A DNA stretch of 64,000 nt from Castellaniella daejeonensis. Lineage in GTDB: Bacteria; Pseudomonadota; Gammaproteobacteria; Burkholderiales; Burkholderiaceae_B. The notes below the pieces were generated by a model that was not told the origin of the DNA, did no database searches, and saw nothing but the letters and a program-made list of their open reading frames with translations. Positions 43,617-52,325 of this stretch are shown piece after piece. The position numbers and the translations under genes were made by a program. The stretch is from assembly GCF_039523555.1 (NCBI RefSeq), contig NZ_BAAAFN010000006.1, forward strand, positions 62,001-126,000, given 5' to 3'. The first letter of the stretch is position 1; every line of letters begins with the position of its first letter.

Positions 43617-46487
43617 ATGGCACATCCGTCCCTTATCATCAGTTCCCCTTTTGAGGCACCCACGCACCACTGGGTTCGGGAGTCCGACAATAAGCTCAAG
43701 CTGGCATTTGGGCGTCGGCCTGCTGGCTATGAAATTTTTGATACCAGGAACAATACGGTACGCGGAGTCGAGCTGGATCTAGTCAACCGGATCCGGGAAC
43801 GGGTGTCTGCTTGGCGTCAAGCTGATTACCCAGGAGTCACGGCCATTACTCGCCAACTGTTGGAGCACTGGCACGATAGCAGCGCCCGCCAGTACACGTT
43901 CTATTTCTGCCAGCTGGAAGCCATCGAGACCCTGATCTGGCACATCGAATCTCCCGCAGAATACAAACAGGGGATTGCCATTCCTGGAGACGGTGGAGCC
44001 TGGGAGCGCCTGTGCAACAAGATGGCAACGGGTACCGGCAAAACGACGGTCATGGCCATGATCATCGCCTGGCAGGTGCTCAATGCACTGACCTACCCCA
44101 AACGCAACAAGGATTTTTCGCGCGCCATCTTTATCGTGGCACCAGGCTTGACCGTCAAAGAACGGCTCCAAGTGCTGCAACCAGGACATCCTGCAAATTA
44201 CTACGACCAGTTTTCCATCTGCCCCAACGAAGCACTGCGACAGAAACTGAACCAAGCTGTCTTGCTGATCGATAACTGGCACAGTCTGATGCCGCTCAAA
44301 GATGTCGCAAGGTCTGTTGTCAAAAAGGGGGCCGAAAGCGACGAAGCCTATGTACGTCGCGTCCTAGGTGCACTGGCAAACTACAAAGACATCGTCATCA
44401 TCAATGATGAGGCCCATCACGCCTATCGCAATAGACCCGAAGCCAAAGTCAGCAAGAAGGAAGCAGAAGCGCTCGGTATCAACTTGGACGATGCCACACG
44501 CTGGATCGAAGGACTTGATCGTATCCACAAGATGCGCCGCATCAGTCATTGTTTTGATCTGTCGGCTACCCCCTTCGCCCCCACCGGAAAAACCAGCACG
44601 GAAACTGCGCTGTTCGATTGGGTCGTCTCTGACTTTGGCTTGAACGATGCCATTGAGGCGGGCCTGGTCAAAACGCCACGCGTCGTCATCCGAGACAACG
44701 CGTTGCCCAATGCCAAAACGTATCGCAGCAAGCTATACCACCTGTACCGCGAACCTGAAGTCCAAGAAGATCTGAACCGGCGTGGGGCGGAACCCCATGA
44801 GGCACTTCCTCAGCTGGTACAACAGGCCTATACGTTGCTAGGGGCTGACTGGCGCGAGGCCTATGCAGCATGGCAAGCAGCGGGGCATGTTTCTCCTCCC
44901 GTCATGCTGACGGTCTGCAATCGGACCGAAACCGCTGCACGGCTTGAGCACTATTTCCGTCAGGGCGATGCCCATTGGCCTGAATTGCAGGCCCCCGCTC
45001 GTACACTGCGGGTGGATTCGAAAGTCCTGGACAAAGCCGAAAGCGGGGAATCTACCACGGCTGACAAAGCCTACGAAGAAGTCCTACGCGATATTCTTGA
45101 GTCCGCCAACATCCCAGAAACGATCAAAGCACGCCTGCGGCCACTGAAAAAAGAGGAACTGCTCCGTGCCATCATCGACAATGTGGGCAAAAGAGGCACG
45201 GCAGGCCAGGATCTACAGAATGTCATTTCCGTCGCCATGCTGTCCGAAGGCTGGGATGCCAAGAACGTCACCCACATCATGGGGTTGCGCGCGTTTACTA
45301 GCCAGCTCCTGTGCGAACAGGTCATTGGCCGTGGGCTGCGACGCGTATCCTACGACACCGAGCCTGTGCAATGCCCAGACGGCCAGGTACGCGATCTGTT
45401 CAAACCAGAGTTCGTTAATGTCTTTGGCGTCCCGCTCTCCATCTTCCAGGATGTAGACGATAGCGGTGACGCGCCCCCTCCACCGAAGCCCAGCATTCAA
45501 GTCGAATCCCTTGCTGATCGAGCCGAGCTTGAGATCAGTTGGCCCAACGTACTGCGTGTAGACACCGTCTTGCGCCGTGAACTGACGATCGATTGGAACA
45601 ATCGCGCTGCGTTGCAATTGAACATTGATCCGGCTCAGATTCCGGTCACTGCCGACCTGGCCCCTGCCTTGGGCGGAGCTGCCGATATGTCCAAAGCCGT
45701 CCCGATTGATCTGGAAAAAATCCCCGAGGGCTTTCGTCAGCAACGATTGTTATTCATGGCTGCCCGCAAGGCCATGGAGAGCTTGGGAGGGAAGTTTGTC
45801 GGAGGTCGCGAGCTGCTGGTGCAACAGTTAGTCCGCCTGGTAGAACGCTTTTTCAATTCTGATCACCTTCATATTCCGTCCCTGTTTCATCAAGACCCTC
45901 TGCGCAAACGGATCCTGATTGCGCTATCCATGGACAATATTGTTCAGCATGTTGCATCGCTGATCGAGCAGCAAAATAGCGAACGGCTGGAGCCCGTATT
46001 TGATCCGGAATTTCCGATCGGTTCGACCAGATTGATGCGTACTTGGTACACCACCAAGCCGTGCACCGAAACAACAAAATCTCAAATCAGCCACGCTGTC
46101 ACTGACAGCACGTGGGAGGATTACGCAGCCAAACGACTAGAAGCCAGACAGGACGTCACTGCGTACGCCAAGAACGACCACTTAGGCTTTCAGATCTATT
46201 ACCTCTGGCGTGGCAGCAAACGCAAGTACGTTCCAGACTACCTGATACGCCTGGCCAACGGAAAAATGCTGGTACTGGAAATCAAGGGCGAAGACTCAGA
46301 TCAGAACCGCAAGAAACGACTGGCGCTGGACGCCTGGGTTCGGGCGGTCAATGCACGCGGTGGTTTTGGCGTCTGGTGCTGGGATGTGGTGAAAGGTGAA
46401 CCAGCACAGATCGATGATGTCATCGGGCATCATGCCGCCTCACCTCTTCACTCTGAGCCTATTGGAGAATCCCTTGGTGCCAACTGA
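43617..46487 (+). CDS. Type III restriction endonuclease subunit (Res)
   Basis: This 956-residue subunit has an SF2 helicase core with Walker A TGTGKT (Lys142), DEAH (264-267), SATPF motif III and a VIGRGLRR motif VI. A C-terminal PD-(D/E)XK nuclease has Asp874 in VPDYLI and Glu888-Lys890 in EIKGE. It translocates along DNA after Mod recognises unmethylated sites and cuts on collision. All catalytic residues look intact. Start ATG 43617 is chosen over a TTG two codons before because GGGAGGA ends 6 bases upstream. It is the last gene of the island. Confidence 0.92.
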   Translation: MAHPSLIISSPFEAPTHHWVRESDNKLKLAFGRRPAGYEIFDTRNNTVRGVELDLVNRIRERVSAWRQADYPGVTAITRQLLEHWHDSSARQYTFYFCQLEAIETLIWHIESPAEYKQGIAIPGDGGAWERLCNKMATGTGKTTVMAMIIAWQVLNALTYPKRNKDFSRAIFIVAPGLTVKERLQVLQPGHPANYYDQFSICPNEALRQKLNQAVLLIDNWHSLMPLKDVARSVVKKGAESDEAYVRRVLGALANYKDIVIINDEAHHAYRNRPEAKVSKKEAEALGINLDDATRWIEGLDRIHKMRRISHCFDLSATPFAPTGKTSTETALFDWVVSDFGLNDAIEAGLVKTPRVVIRDNALPNAKTYRSKLYHLYREPEVQEDLNRRGAEPHEALPQLVQQAYTLLGADWREAYAAWQAAGHVSPPVMLTVCNRTETAARLEHYFRQGDAHWPELQAPARTLRVDSKVLDKAESGESTTADKAYEEVLRDILESANIPETIKARLRPLKKEELLRAIIDNVGKRGTAGQDLQNVISVAMLSEGWDAKNVTHIMGLRAFTSQLLCEQVIGRGLRRVSYDTEPVQCPDGQVRDLFKPEFVNVFGVPLSIFQDVDDSGDAPPPPKPSIQVESLADRAELEISWPNVLRVDTVLRRELTIDWNNRAALQLNIDPAQIPVTADLAPALGGAADMSKAVPIDLEKIPEGFRQQRLLFMAARKAMESLGGKFVGGRELLVQQLVRLVERFFNSDHLHIPSLFHQDPLRKRILIALSMDNIVQHVASLIEQQNSERLEPVFDPEFPIGSTRLMRTWYTTKPCTETTKSQISHAVTDSTWEDYAAKRLEARQDVTAYAKNDHLGFQIYYLWRGSKRKYVPDYLIRLANGKMLVLEIKGEDSDQNRKKRLALDAWVRAVNARGGFGVWCWDVVKGEPAQIDDVIGHHAASPLHSEPIGESLGAN

Positions 46488-46643
46488 TGCACCGAAGGTA
46501 ACCAGCAGCGGTTGGCCGAATGGGGCCACCTGGGAGCAGCAGAACAAGCACACCGCGTCGAGGAACAGTCGGCAAGCTCAGATCCGTCCGAGTTTGTCTC
46601 ATGCAATCCGACAAGGCATTATCAAGGCAACAATAGCACAAGT

Positions 46644-46664
46644 GACGGTAACTTTGTCGGTAAC
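46644..46664 (+). repeat. GACGGTAAC repeats at the right island end
   Basis: GACGGTAAC at 46644-46652 and GTCGGTAAC at 46656-46664 match the four copies in front of the integrase. The 12-bp periodicity is the same as for the first two left copies (29487, 29499). They are candidate integrase arm sites of the other attachment end. Confidence 0.55.
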
Positions 46665-46724
46665 TTGATAGATAAAACTATTAAAATCTGCTCTATAAGC
46701 GGGTTTTCAGCAACAGTTTGGTAG

Positions 46725-46738
46725 TCCTCGTCCCACCA
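46725..46738 (+). repeat. attR-like copy of the tRNA-Ala 3' end
   Basis: TCCTCGTCCCACCA differs from the tRNA end TCCTCGTCTCCACCA by one missing base. Chromosomal DNA with a typical tRNA-type terminator follows at once. This sets the right island limit near 46738 and the island size at about 17.4 kb. Confidence 0.6.
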
Positions 46739-46745
46739 AACACCA

Positions 46746-46780
46746 CGCCTGACAGTTCTCTGTCGGGCGTTTTGTTTTTT
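46746..46780 (+). terminator. Intrinsic terminator, probably the original tRNA-Ala terminator
   Basis: The stem CGCCTGACAG / CTGTCGGGCG with loop TTCT (46746-46769) is followed by TTTTGTTTTTT. It lies 7 bp past the attR-like sequence and no plus-strand gene precedes it now. Before island insertion it would have followed the tRNA directly. Confidence 0.75.
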
Positions 46781-46839
46781 GCTGTTTGCCGCGCCACCGC
46801 CCGGCTGTTCCCCGCACCTGGCAACAGATGCCGCATCGC

Positions 46840-47133
46840 CTACCAGAGGCCATCGTGCGGCCCGCGCGCATGCCGGGTGCCGCTGCGCACCAGGCAACGG
46901 CCGCTCATGTCCATGAAGCCAGGCTGGATGCCCAGCCTGCGCCGCTCGGCGATGTACCAGTCGCGGCTCAAGCCCATGTCCTCGAGCAGGTAGTCGTCCA
47001 GCTCCAGCAGGTGCCGCAGGGCCCGGCGGTTGCCCATCCGGCGCACCAGGTGCCGAAGGATGTCCGGAAGCCGATCGGCCAGGGTGCGGCCGGCGACGGC
47101 CGGCTGCGTCAATTCGAAAGTGTCATTCATCAT
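46840..47133 (-). CDS. DUF1127 family protein
   Basis: The 97-residue protein has a C-terminal DUF1127/YjiS motif: RRALRHLLELDDYLLEDMGLSRDWYIAERRR. These small basic proteins are widespread in proteobacteria and some bind RNA or affect phosphate and carbon metabolism. The role here is unknown. The start is ATG 47133 or ATG 47130. It lies downstream of the MFS gene on the same strand. Confidence 0.75.
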   Translation of the reverse strand: MMNDTFELTQPAVAGRTLADRLPDILRHLVRRMGNRRALRHLLELDDYLLEDMGLSRDWYIAERRRLGIQPGFMDMSGRCLVRSGTRHARGPHDGLW

Positions 47134-47269
47134 CCGCATCCATAAATCCCGTTGACGATTGCGAACAGCACGTCGGTGTCCCGCCACGCCTGCAATATCC
47201 AGCCCAGGGCCCATGCGCCCGCCCCCACCGCCAGGGCGCGCCCAGGCACGCCCCGCCACGCCGCATTCC

Positions 47270-48505
47270 TCATGGCCTTGCCATTCGCAGCGTGGATCCC
47301 TCGGACACCGCCAAGGGCGTATCGTCGATCAGCCAGTGCGCAAGGGCGGCTACACATCCGATGGCGATCGAACCGATCCAGAGCCATTCGTAGGAATGCG
47401 TATGGTCGTAAACCCACGCACCCAGCCATACGCCGAAGAAACCGCCGACCTGATGACCCAGGAACACGATGCCGAACAAGGTTGCGATGTAGCGCAGCCC
47501 GAACATCCGCAGCACTAGTTCATTGGTCATCGGAGCGGTGCCCAGCCACAGGAACCCCATGACCAGGGCAAAGGCATACGCGCTTGCCGCTGTGACCGGC
47601 ACTGCCAGGAACAGCAGCATGGCCGCCACCCGGACCGCATACAGGCCGGCCAGCAGGTGCTTGATGCGCCAGATTCCGGCCGACCGGCTGCAGGCGTAGG
47701 TACCGAAGATATTGGCCAGTGCGATCAGTGCCAGCGCCGTGCCGGCCTGCTCCAGGCTCAGCCCATGCCCCAGCAGGTAGGCAGGCAGGTGGGTCGCGAT
47801 GAAGGCCAGCTGGAAACCGCAGGCAAAGAAGCCCAGGTTCAGCAGCCAGAATCCCCGGTGGCGCCAGGCGTCCCGTACGGAAGCGCCGACAGGCCGGTCT
47901 GCCCCCTCGACCCGTTTTCCTCGGGGGCGGGCACGCAGCGGCACGGCCAGGGGCAGGCTTGCCAGCATCAGCAGTCCGAGGACGATCGCGGTGGTCTGCC
48001 AACCCACGCCGGCGAGCAGGCGCTGGACGAAAGGCACCAGGCAGAACTGCCCCAGGCCTCCGATCGCGCCGGAGACGGCCAACGCCCAGCTGCGCCAGGG
48101 TGGCTCGAAGATGCGGGACAGGGCGCCATAGACGGTGCCGAAGGCCGTGCCCGACAAGGCAATGCCGATCAGCACGCCGCTGCCGGCCGTGAAACCGGCG
48201 GGCCCCTGTGCATGCGCCATCAGGTACAGGCCCAGGCCATAGGCCAGAACCCCCAAGCACAACACCCTGCCGGAGCCATAGCGGTCGGCCACCAGGCCGG
48301 TCGCAGGCTGCGCCAGCCCCCAGACGAGATTCTGCAGGGCCAGGGCCAGCCCAAAGGTTTCCAGCGGCCAGCCATGACCGGATGTCACCGGCTGCATGAA
48401 CAGGCCCTGCGTATGCCGGATTCCCAGCGACAGGCCCATGAGGACTCCGCCGGAAATCACGATCGTCCAGCGGGATGCGGCAGCCGGGACCATGGGAGCA
48501 TTCAT
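47270..48505 (-). CDS. MFS transporter
   Basis: This 411-residue inner-membrane carrier has about 12 transmembrane helices. The typical MFS loop between helices 2 and 3 reads GLVADRYGSGRVL, and the opening helix is GGVLMGLSLGIRHTQGLFMQPV, common in MFS carriers of Alcaligenaceae related to monocarboxylate/oxalate transporters. The substrate is unknown. The start at ATG 48505 has GGAG eight bases upstream. It diverges from a MocR-type regulator that probably controls it. Confidence 0.85.
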   Translation of the reverse strand: MNAPMVPAAASRWTIVISGGVLMGLSLGIRHTQGLFMQPVTSGHGWPLETFGLALALQNLVWGLAQPATGLVADRYGSGRVLCLGVLAYGLGLYLMAHAQGPAGFTAGSGVLIGIALSGTAFGTVYGALSRIFEPPWRSWALAVSGAIGGLGQFCLVPFVQRLLAGVGWQTTAIVLGLLMLASLPLAVPLRARPRGKRVEGADRPVGASVRDAWRHRGFWLLNLGFFACGFQLAFIATHLPAYLLGHGLSLEQAGTALALIALANIFGTYACSRSAGIWRIKHLLAGLYAVRVAAMLLFLAVPVTAASAYAFALVMGFLWLGTAPMTNELVLRMFGLRYIATLFGIVFLGHQVGGFFGVWLGAWVYDHTHSYEWLWIGSIAIGCVAALAHWLIDDTPLAVSEGSTLRMARP

Positions 48506-48666
48506 CCTGTGTCTCCACGAGTTCGGTTCGGACATGGGCACACCGCCAGCCCCGGCCCGGCATCGGATACAGGGACGCAAGCAGCAGGTCGGTCTTGGGC
48601 ATCATGTTCCGGTTCAGGGGAAGATCGGCCCCCTTGGGGCGACGGAACAATCTTCACCGATCGGAC

Positions 48667-48685
48667 CTGTGTATTGAATACACAG
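48667..48685. promoter_or_regulatory. 19-bp palindrome in the divergent MFS/MocR promoter region
   Basis: CTGTGTATTGAATACACAG is a perfect palindrome about its central G. A further half-site ATACACA lies at 48704-48710. It sits between the divergent starts and is a good candidate operator for the MocR-type regulator or another dimeric regulator. Confidence 0.55.
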
Positions 48686-48784
48686 TCATAATGAGTTTTT
48701 CCGATACACATCGGATAATCAGGGAACTGAATTTCGAAAAAACGCTGAATCTGTATCTTTTTTCCGTACCTGATAGACCCTACA

Positions 48785-50254
48785 GTGACGGATGCTCCGC
48801 CTCCGGATTCCACCGCTCGCGCGGTACGATCAATGAGCCGTTATCTCAGTCTCGCCGACACCCTCGGCAACCGCATCGAGCAGGGCCTGTATGAAGCCGG
48901 CAGCCGCTTGCCTTCCGTACGGGCGCTGAGCATCGAACACGGCGTCAGCCTGACGACCGTGCAACAAGCCTATCGCTGGCTGGAAATGTCGGGCCTGGCC
49001 GAAGCGCGGCCCCGCTCCGGCTGGTATGTGCCGATAGCCCGGCCGGCGCCCGAACTGCCCCGTATGGGCAAGCCCAATCTGCGGCCGATCGATGTATCGG
49101 ACTGGGGTCAGGTCCAGGACCTGCTCGACCTGGAGCGCGACGGCAAGACGGTCCAGTTGGGCCGGGGCATGCCGGACGTCGAAAGCCCCAGCCTGCGGCC
49201 CCTTCAGGCGGCGCTGGCACGAGAAGGCCGCCATGCCGGCATTGCCAGCCTGCACTACAACGACATGCAGGGGGTTCCCGCCCTGAGGGAACAGTTGTCC
49301 CGCCTGGCCGTGGATGCGGGCTACCGGGCCGGCCCCGAGGCGCTGATCGTGACGACCGGCTGTCAGGAGGCACTGTCGTGCGCGGTGCGTGCCCTGTGCG
49401 CACCGGGCGACATCGTCGCTGTCGCCTCGCCCAGCTACCACGGCATGATGCAGATTCTGAAGGAAGCCGGTGTCCAGGTCTTTGAGATCCCCTCCGATCC
49501 GGTCCTGGGCATCAGCCTCGAAGCCCTCGAACTCGCGCTCGACCGCTGGCCCGTCAAGGCCATCCAGGTGATTCCCAACGCCAGCAACCCGCTTGGCTAC
49601 ACCATGCCCGAGCATCGCAGGTTGGGTCTGATCCGACTGGCCCAGCGCTTCGACGTGCCCATCATCGAAGACGACATCTACGGCGATCTGGTCTACGGCT
49701 GGCCCAGGCCCCACGCCCTGAAGGCGCTCGACGAAGACGGACGGGTCCTGCTGTGCAGTTCGTTTTCCAAGACCCTGGCACCGGGACTGCGGGTGGGCTG
49801 GATCGCGCCGGGGCGTTATTTCGATCAGGTGCTGCGCATGAAATACACCAGTTCCGGCCCGACCGCGCCATTGCCGCAGATCGCCATTGCCGAGTTCCTG
49901 CAAAAAGGACACTACCCGGCACACCTGCGCCGGATGCGGCGCCAGTACCAGCGCCAGCGCGACGTCATGATCGAATGGGTGCGACGCTATTTTCCCGAAG
50001 GGACGCGGATCAGCCACCCCAAGGGGGGCTTCACCCTGTGGATCGAATTGCCGGAATCGTTCGATACGCACGCGCTCGATCCCATGCTGCGGGAAAACGG
50101 CATCGTCATCGCGCACGGCAACATCTTCTCCGCGGCCGGGAAATACCGGAACTGCATGCGCCTGAGCCACGCCTCGGTCTTCACGCCCCGCACCGAATGG
50201 GCCGTCCGCAAGATCGGAGAAGCCATCGGTGCAATCCTCGACACCCACCACTGA
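48785..50254 (+). CDS. MocR-type regulator: GntR HTH fused to PLP aminotransferase-like domain
   Basis: The 489-residue protein has an N-terminal GntR winged helix (GSRLPSVRALSIEHGVSLTTVQQAYRWLE, about residues 39-70) and a fold-type I aminotransferase domain. The latter has a candidate PLP lysine in SSFSKTLAPGLRVGW and Asp/Tyr in IIEDDIYGDL. MocR proteins use PLP to sense amines or amino acids and control adjacent genes. The start is GTG 48785; ATG 48833 (MSRYLSLADT) is a realistic alternative. It diverges from the MFS gene and is followed by a hydrolase and an SDR on the same strand. Confidence 0.88.
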   Translation: MTDAPPPDSTARAVRSMSRYLSLADTLGNRIEQGLYEAGSRLPSVRALSIEHGVSLTTVQQAYRWLEMSGLAEARPRSGWYVPIARPAPELPRMGKPNLRPIDVSDWGQVQDLLDLERDGKTVQLGRGMPDVESPSLRPLQAALAREGRHAGIASLHYNDMQGVPALREQLSRLAVDAGYRAGPEALIVTTGCQEALSCAVRALCAPGDIVAVASPSYHGMMQILKEAGVQVFEIPSDPVLGISLEALELALDRWPVKAIQVIPNASNPLGYTMPEHRRLGLIRLAQRFDVPIIEDDIYGDLVYGWPRPHALKALDEDGRVLLCSSFSKTLAPGLRVGWIAPGRYFDQVLRMKYTSSGPTAPLPQIAIAEFLQKGHYPAHLRRMRRQYQRQRDVMIEWVRRYFPEGTRISHPKGGFTLWIELPESFDTHALDPMLRENGIVIAHGNIFSAAGKYRNCMRLSHASVFTPRTEWAVRKIGEAIGAILDTHH

Positions 50255-50262
50255 AACACGTC

Positions 50263-51201
50263 ATGCCGGAAACCATCGTCATCCCCGCAGCCGACGGCTA
50301 CCCCCTGGGGGGCTGCCAATGGCGCCATGCGCGATCGGGCAGCGCTCCTCTCCCGGTGGCCATCATCAATCCCGCGACCTCGGTGCGCGGCCGGTACTAT
50401 TCGAGATTCGCCGACTATCTGCATGCACAGGGCTGGGACGTCCTGACCTACGACTACCGCGGCATCGGCGAATCGCGCCGGGGATCCCTGCGTCGTCTTC
50501 AGGCCGACTGGATCGACTGGGGAACGCTCGACTTCGAAGGCGTGCTGCGATACGCCGGGCTGAACTTCCCGGAACAACCCATCGACGTGATCGGGCACTC
50601 CGTCGGCGGCTTCGTCATCGGCCTGGCGCCATCGGCGCAGCGCGTGCGCCGGATCTTCACCATGGGCGCCCAATTCGCATACTGGCGGGACTATCAGGCG
50701 GAAAGAAGGCGGTCCATGTTCCTGAAATGGCACGTCCTGATGCCCTTCCTGGCGACACTGCTGGGCCACGTCCCAGCCAAAAGGCTGGGCTGGATGGAAG
50801 ACACGCCGAAAGGCGTGGCGCTGGACTGGGCACGCATGGCACCACGCTTCGAGGATTCCGTCCGCCGGGGCATACTGACGGCAGACGGACTGCCGCAGGC
50901 AATCGAACTGGCCCGCAACTTCAGGACGATCGACGCACCGATCCTTGCCCTGGGCACCGAGGACGATCCCTTCGGCACCGAGGCGGCGCTGGACCGCCTG
51001 CTGAAATACTACAGCGCCAGCCAGCGCAGCCACCTGCGCATCAGCCCGCGCGACATCGGCCTGGAATCGATCGGCCATTTCGCGTTCTTCCACGAACGCT
51101 TCCGCGACATCCTGTGGCCCTACGCCCTGGAATGGCTGCGGAACGCCGCCCTGCCGGCGGGCGCCCCAGGGCGGCTGAAAATCATGCCGCCCGGGTACTG
51201 A
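50263..51201 (+). CDS. Alpha/beta hydrolase (serine aminopeptidase S33-like)
   Basis: This 312-residue cytoplasmic hydrolase has an oxyanion-type loop (INPATSVRGRYY), the nucleophile elbow GHSVGGF and a terminal histidine in ESIGHFAFFHERF. The acid is probably the Asp in GTEDDPFG. It resembles YheT/BAAT-like predicted hydrolases. It starts 8 bp after the MocR-type gene, so the two are likely cotranscribed. The substrate is unknown. Confidence 0.8.
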   Translation: MPETIVIPAADGYPLGGCQWRHARSGSAPLPVAIINPATSVRGRYYSRFADYLHAQGWDVLTYDYRGIGESRRGSLRRLQADWIDWGTLDFEGVLRYAGLNFPEQPIDVIGHSVGGFVIGLAPSAQRVRRIFTMGAQFAYWRDYQAERRRSMFLKWHVLMPFLATLLGHVPAKRLGWMEDTPKGVALDWARMAPRFEDSVRRGILTADGLPQAIELARNFRTIDAPILALGTEDDPFGTEAALDRLLKYYSASQRSHLRISPRDIGLESIGHFAFFHERFRDILWPYALEWLRNAALPAGAPGRLKIMPPGY

Positions 51202-51276
51202 CCCCTCTTTTTCATGCACCACAGGGCACTCCATCCGGAACCCTCCCAGGCACACCCCGCAAAGGAACCCCAGACC

Positions 51277-52044
51277 ATGAATGATCGATACTCCGGCGAC
51301 ACCGCACCCGGCACGCTGCTCATCACCGGTGCCGGCCGCGGCATAGGCGCCGCGACGGCACAGGCCGCCGCGCGCCTGGGATACGACATCGTCCTGAACT
51401 ACGCCCGCGACGAACGCGCGGCCCGTTCCGTGGCGAAATCCATCCGCACAGAGGGACGCAAGGCCTTCGTCATCCAGGCAGACGTCGGCCGAAACGAAGA
51501 TATCCGGCGGATGTTCGACACGATCGAAACCGAGATCGGCCCGCTCCGGGGCCTGATCAACAATGCCGGAATCACCGGGCCGATCGGACCCTTCAAGGAC
51601 ACCACCGAGGAAATCATAGAGCAGGTGTTCCGGGTGAACGTGCTGGGCGCCATGCAGTGCGCGCGCGAGGCGCTGGACAACTTCAGGCGCCATGGCACGC
51701 GCGGCGTGATCGTCAATGTCTCCTCGGTTGCGGCCCGCACGGGCAGCCCCGGCGAATATGTGCACTATGCCGCCAGCAAGGCCGCGCTCGAAGCCTTCAC
51801 CCTGGGCCTGGCCCGGGAAGTTGCCGGCGAAGGCATCCGGGTCTGCGGCGTGGCCCCGGGCAGCACCCTGACGGACATCCACGCCGCTGCCGGCGAACCG
51901 GACCGTCCCGCCCGTGTTGCCCCCCGGATCCCGATGGGGCGTCTGGCGGAGCCGGCCGAGATCGCCGAAACCATCGTCTGGCTGGCCTCTCCGGCCGCCT
52001 CCTACGTGACGGGCACGACGCTCGCCTGCGCCGGGGGGCTCTAG
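51277..52044 (+). CDS. SDR-family NAD(P)-dependent oxidoreductase
   Basis: This 255-residue classical SDR has TGAGRGIG (cofactor), NNAG, the catalytic Ser in NVSSVA and Tyr-Lys in YAASK, and a PGSTLTDIH region after the active site. It resembles FabG-like glucose/3-oxoacyl reductases, but the substrate cannot be told. The start at ATG 51277 is used, because 21 upstream in-frame codons fall in the intergenic region. It follows the hydrolase by 75 bp in the same direction. Confidence 0.88.
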   Translation: MNDRYSGDTAPGTLLITGAGRGIGAATAQAAARLGYDIVLNYARDERAARSVAKSIRTEGRKAFVIQADVGRNEDIRRMFDTIETEIGPLRGLINNAGITGPIGPFKDTTEEIIEQVFRVNVLGAMQCAREALDNFRRHGTRGVIVNVSSVAARTGSPGEYVHYAASKAALEAFTLGLAREVAGEGIRVCGVAPGSTLTDIHAAAGEPDRPARVAPRIPMGRLAEPAEIAETIVWLASPAASYVTGTTLACAGGL

Positions 52045-52181
52045 CCGCTTCCCCGATCCGGAAGGCCCCGGCGCCATCCGGACACCATCACGGGGCGCGG
52101 GAGTGCCCTTGAAGACGATGGGCCGATCTGCCCGGTTGTGGCGCCGAAGACGCAGATCGAGCCCTCTTTTCCTCAAAGTTA

Positions 52182-52195
52182 TTGATCTGGATTAA
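52182..52195 (+). promoter_or_regulatory. Candidate FNR/ANR box upstream of the chemoreceptor gene
   Basis: TTGATCTGGATTAA differs from the consensus TTGAT-N4-ATCAA at one position. It lies 131 bp upstream of the chemoreceptor start codon. Oxygen control is inferred only from this match. Confidence 0.35.
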
Positions 52196-52325
52196 TAGCC
52201 CTTCAATCTCTCCGGTCATGCGGGCGGCGGCTCATTTTCCTCACCGGCGCAACTTTACAATCACCTGACAATTGAGCCATCGTCGGCGCCCCTTTCCCGG
52301 GCGCCGCATCGAACGGAACGCCCAC

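Larger units (their letters stand above)
46488..46839. other. Right end of the first island and junction with the chromosome
   Basis: The region holds no supported gene. In order it contains the island tail, the two integrase-site repeats (46644-46664), the attR-like copy of the tRNA end (46725-46738) and a plus-strand terminator (46746-46780). Short frames here are non-coding-like. Confidence 0.65.
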
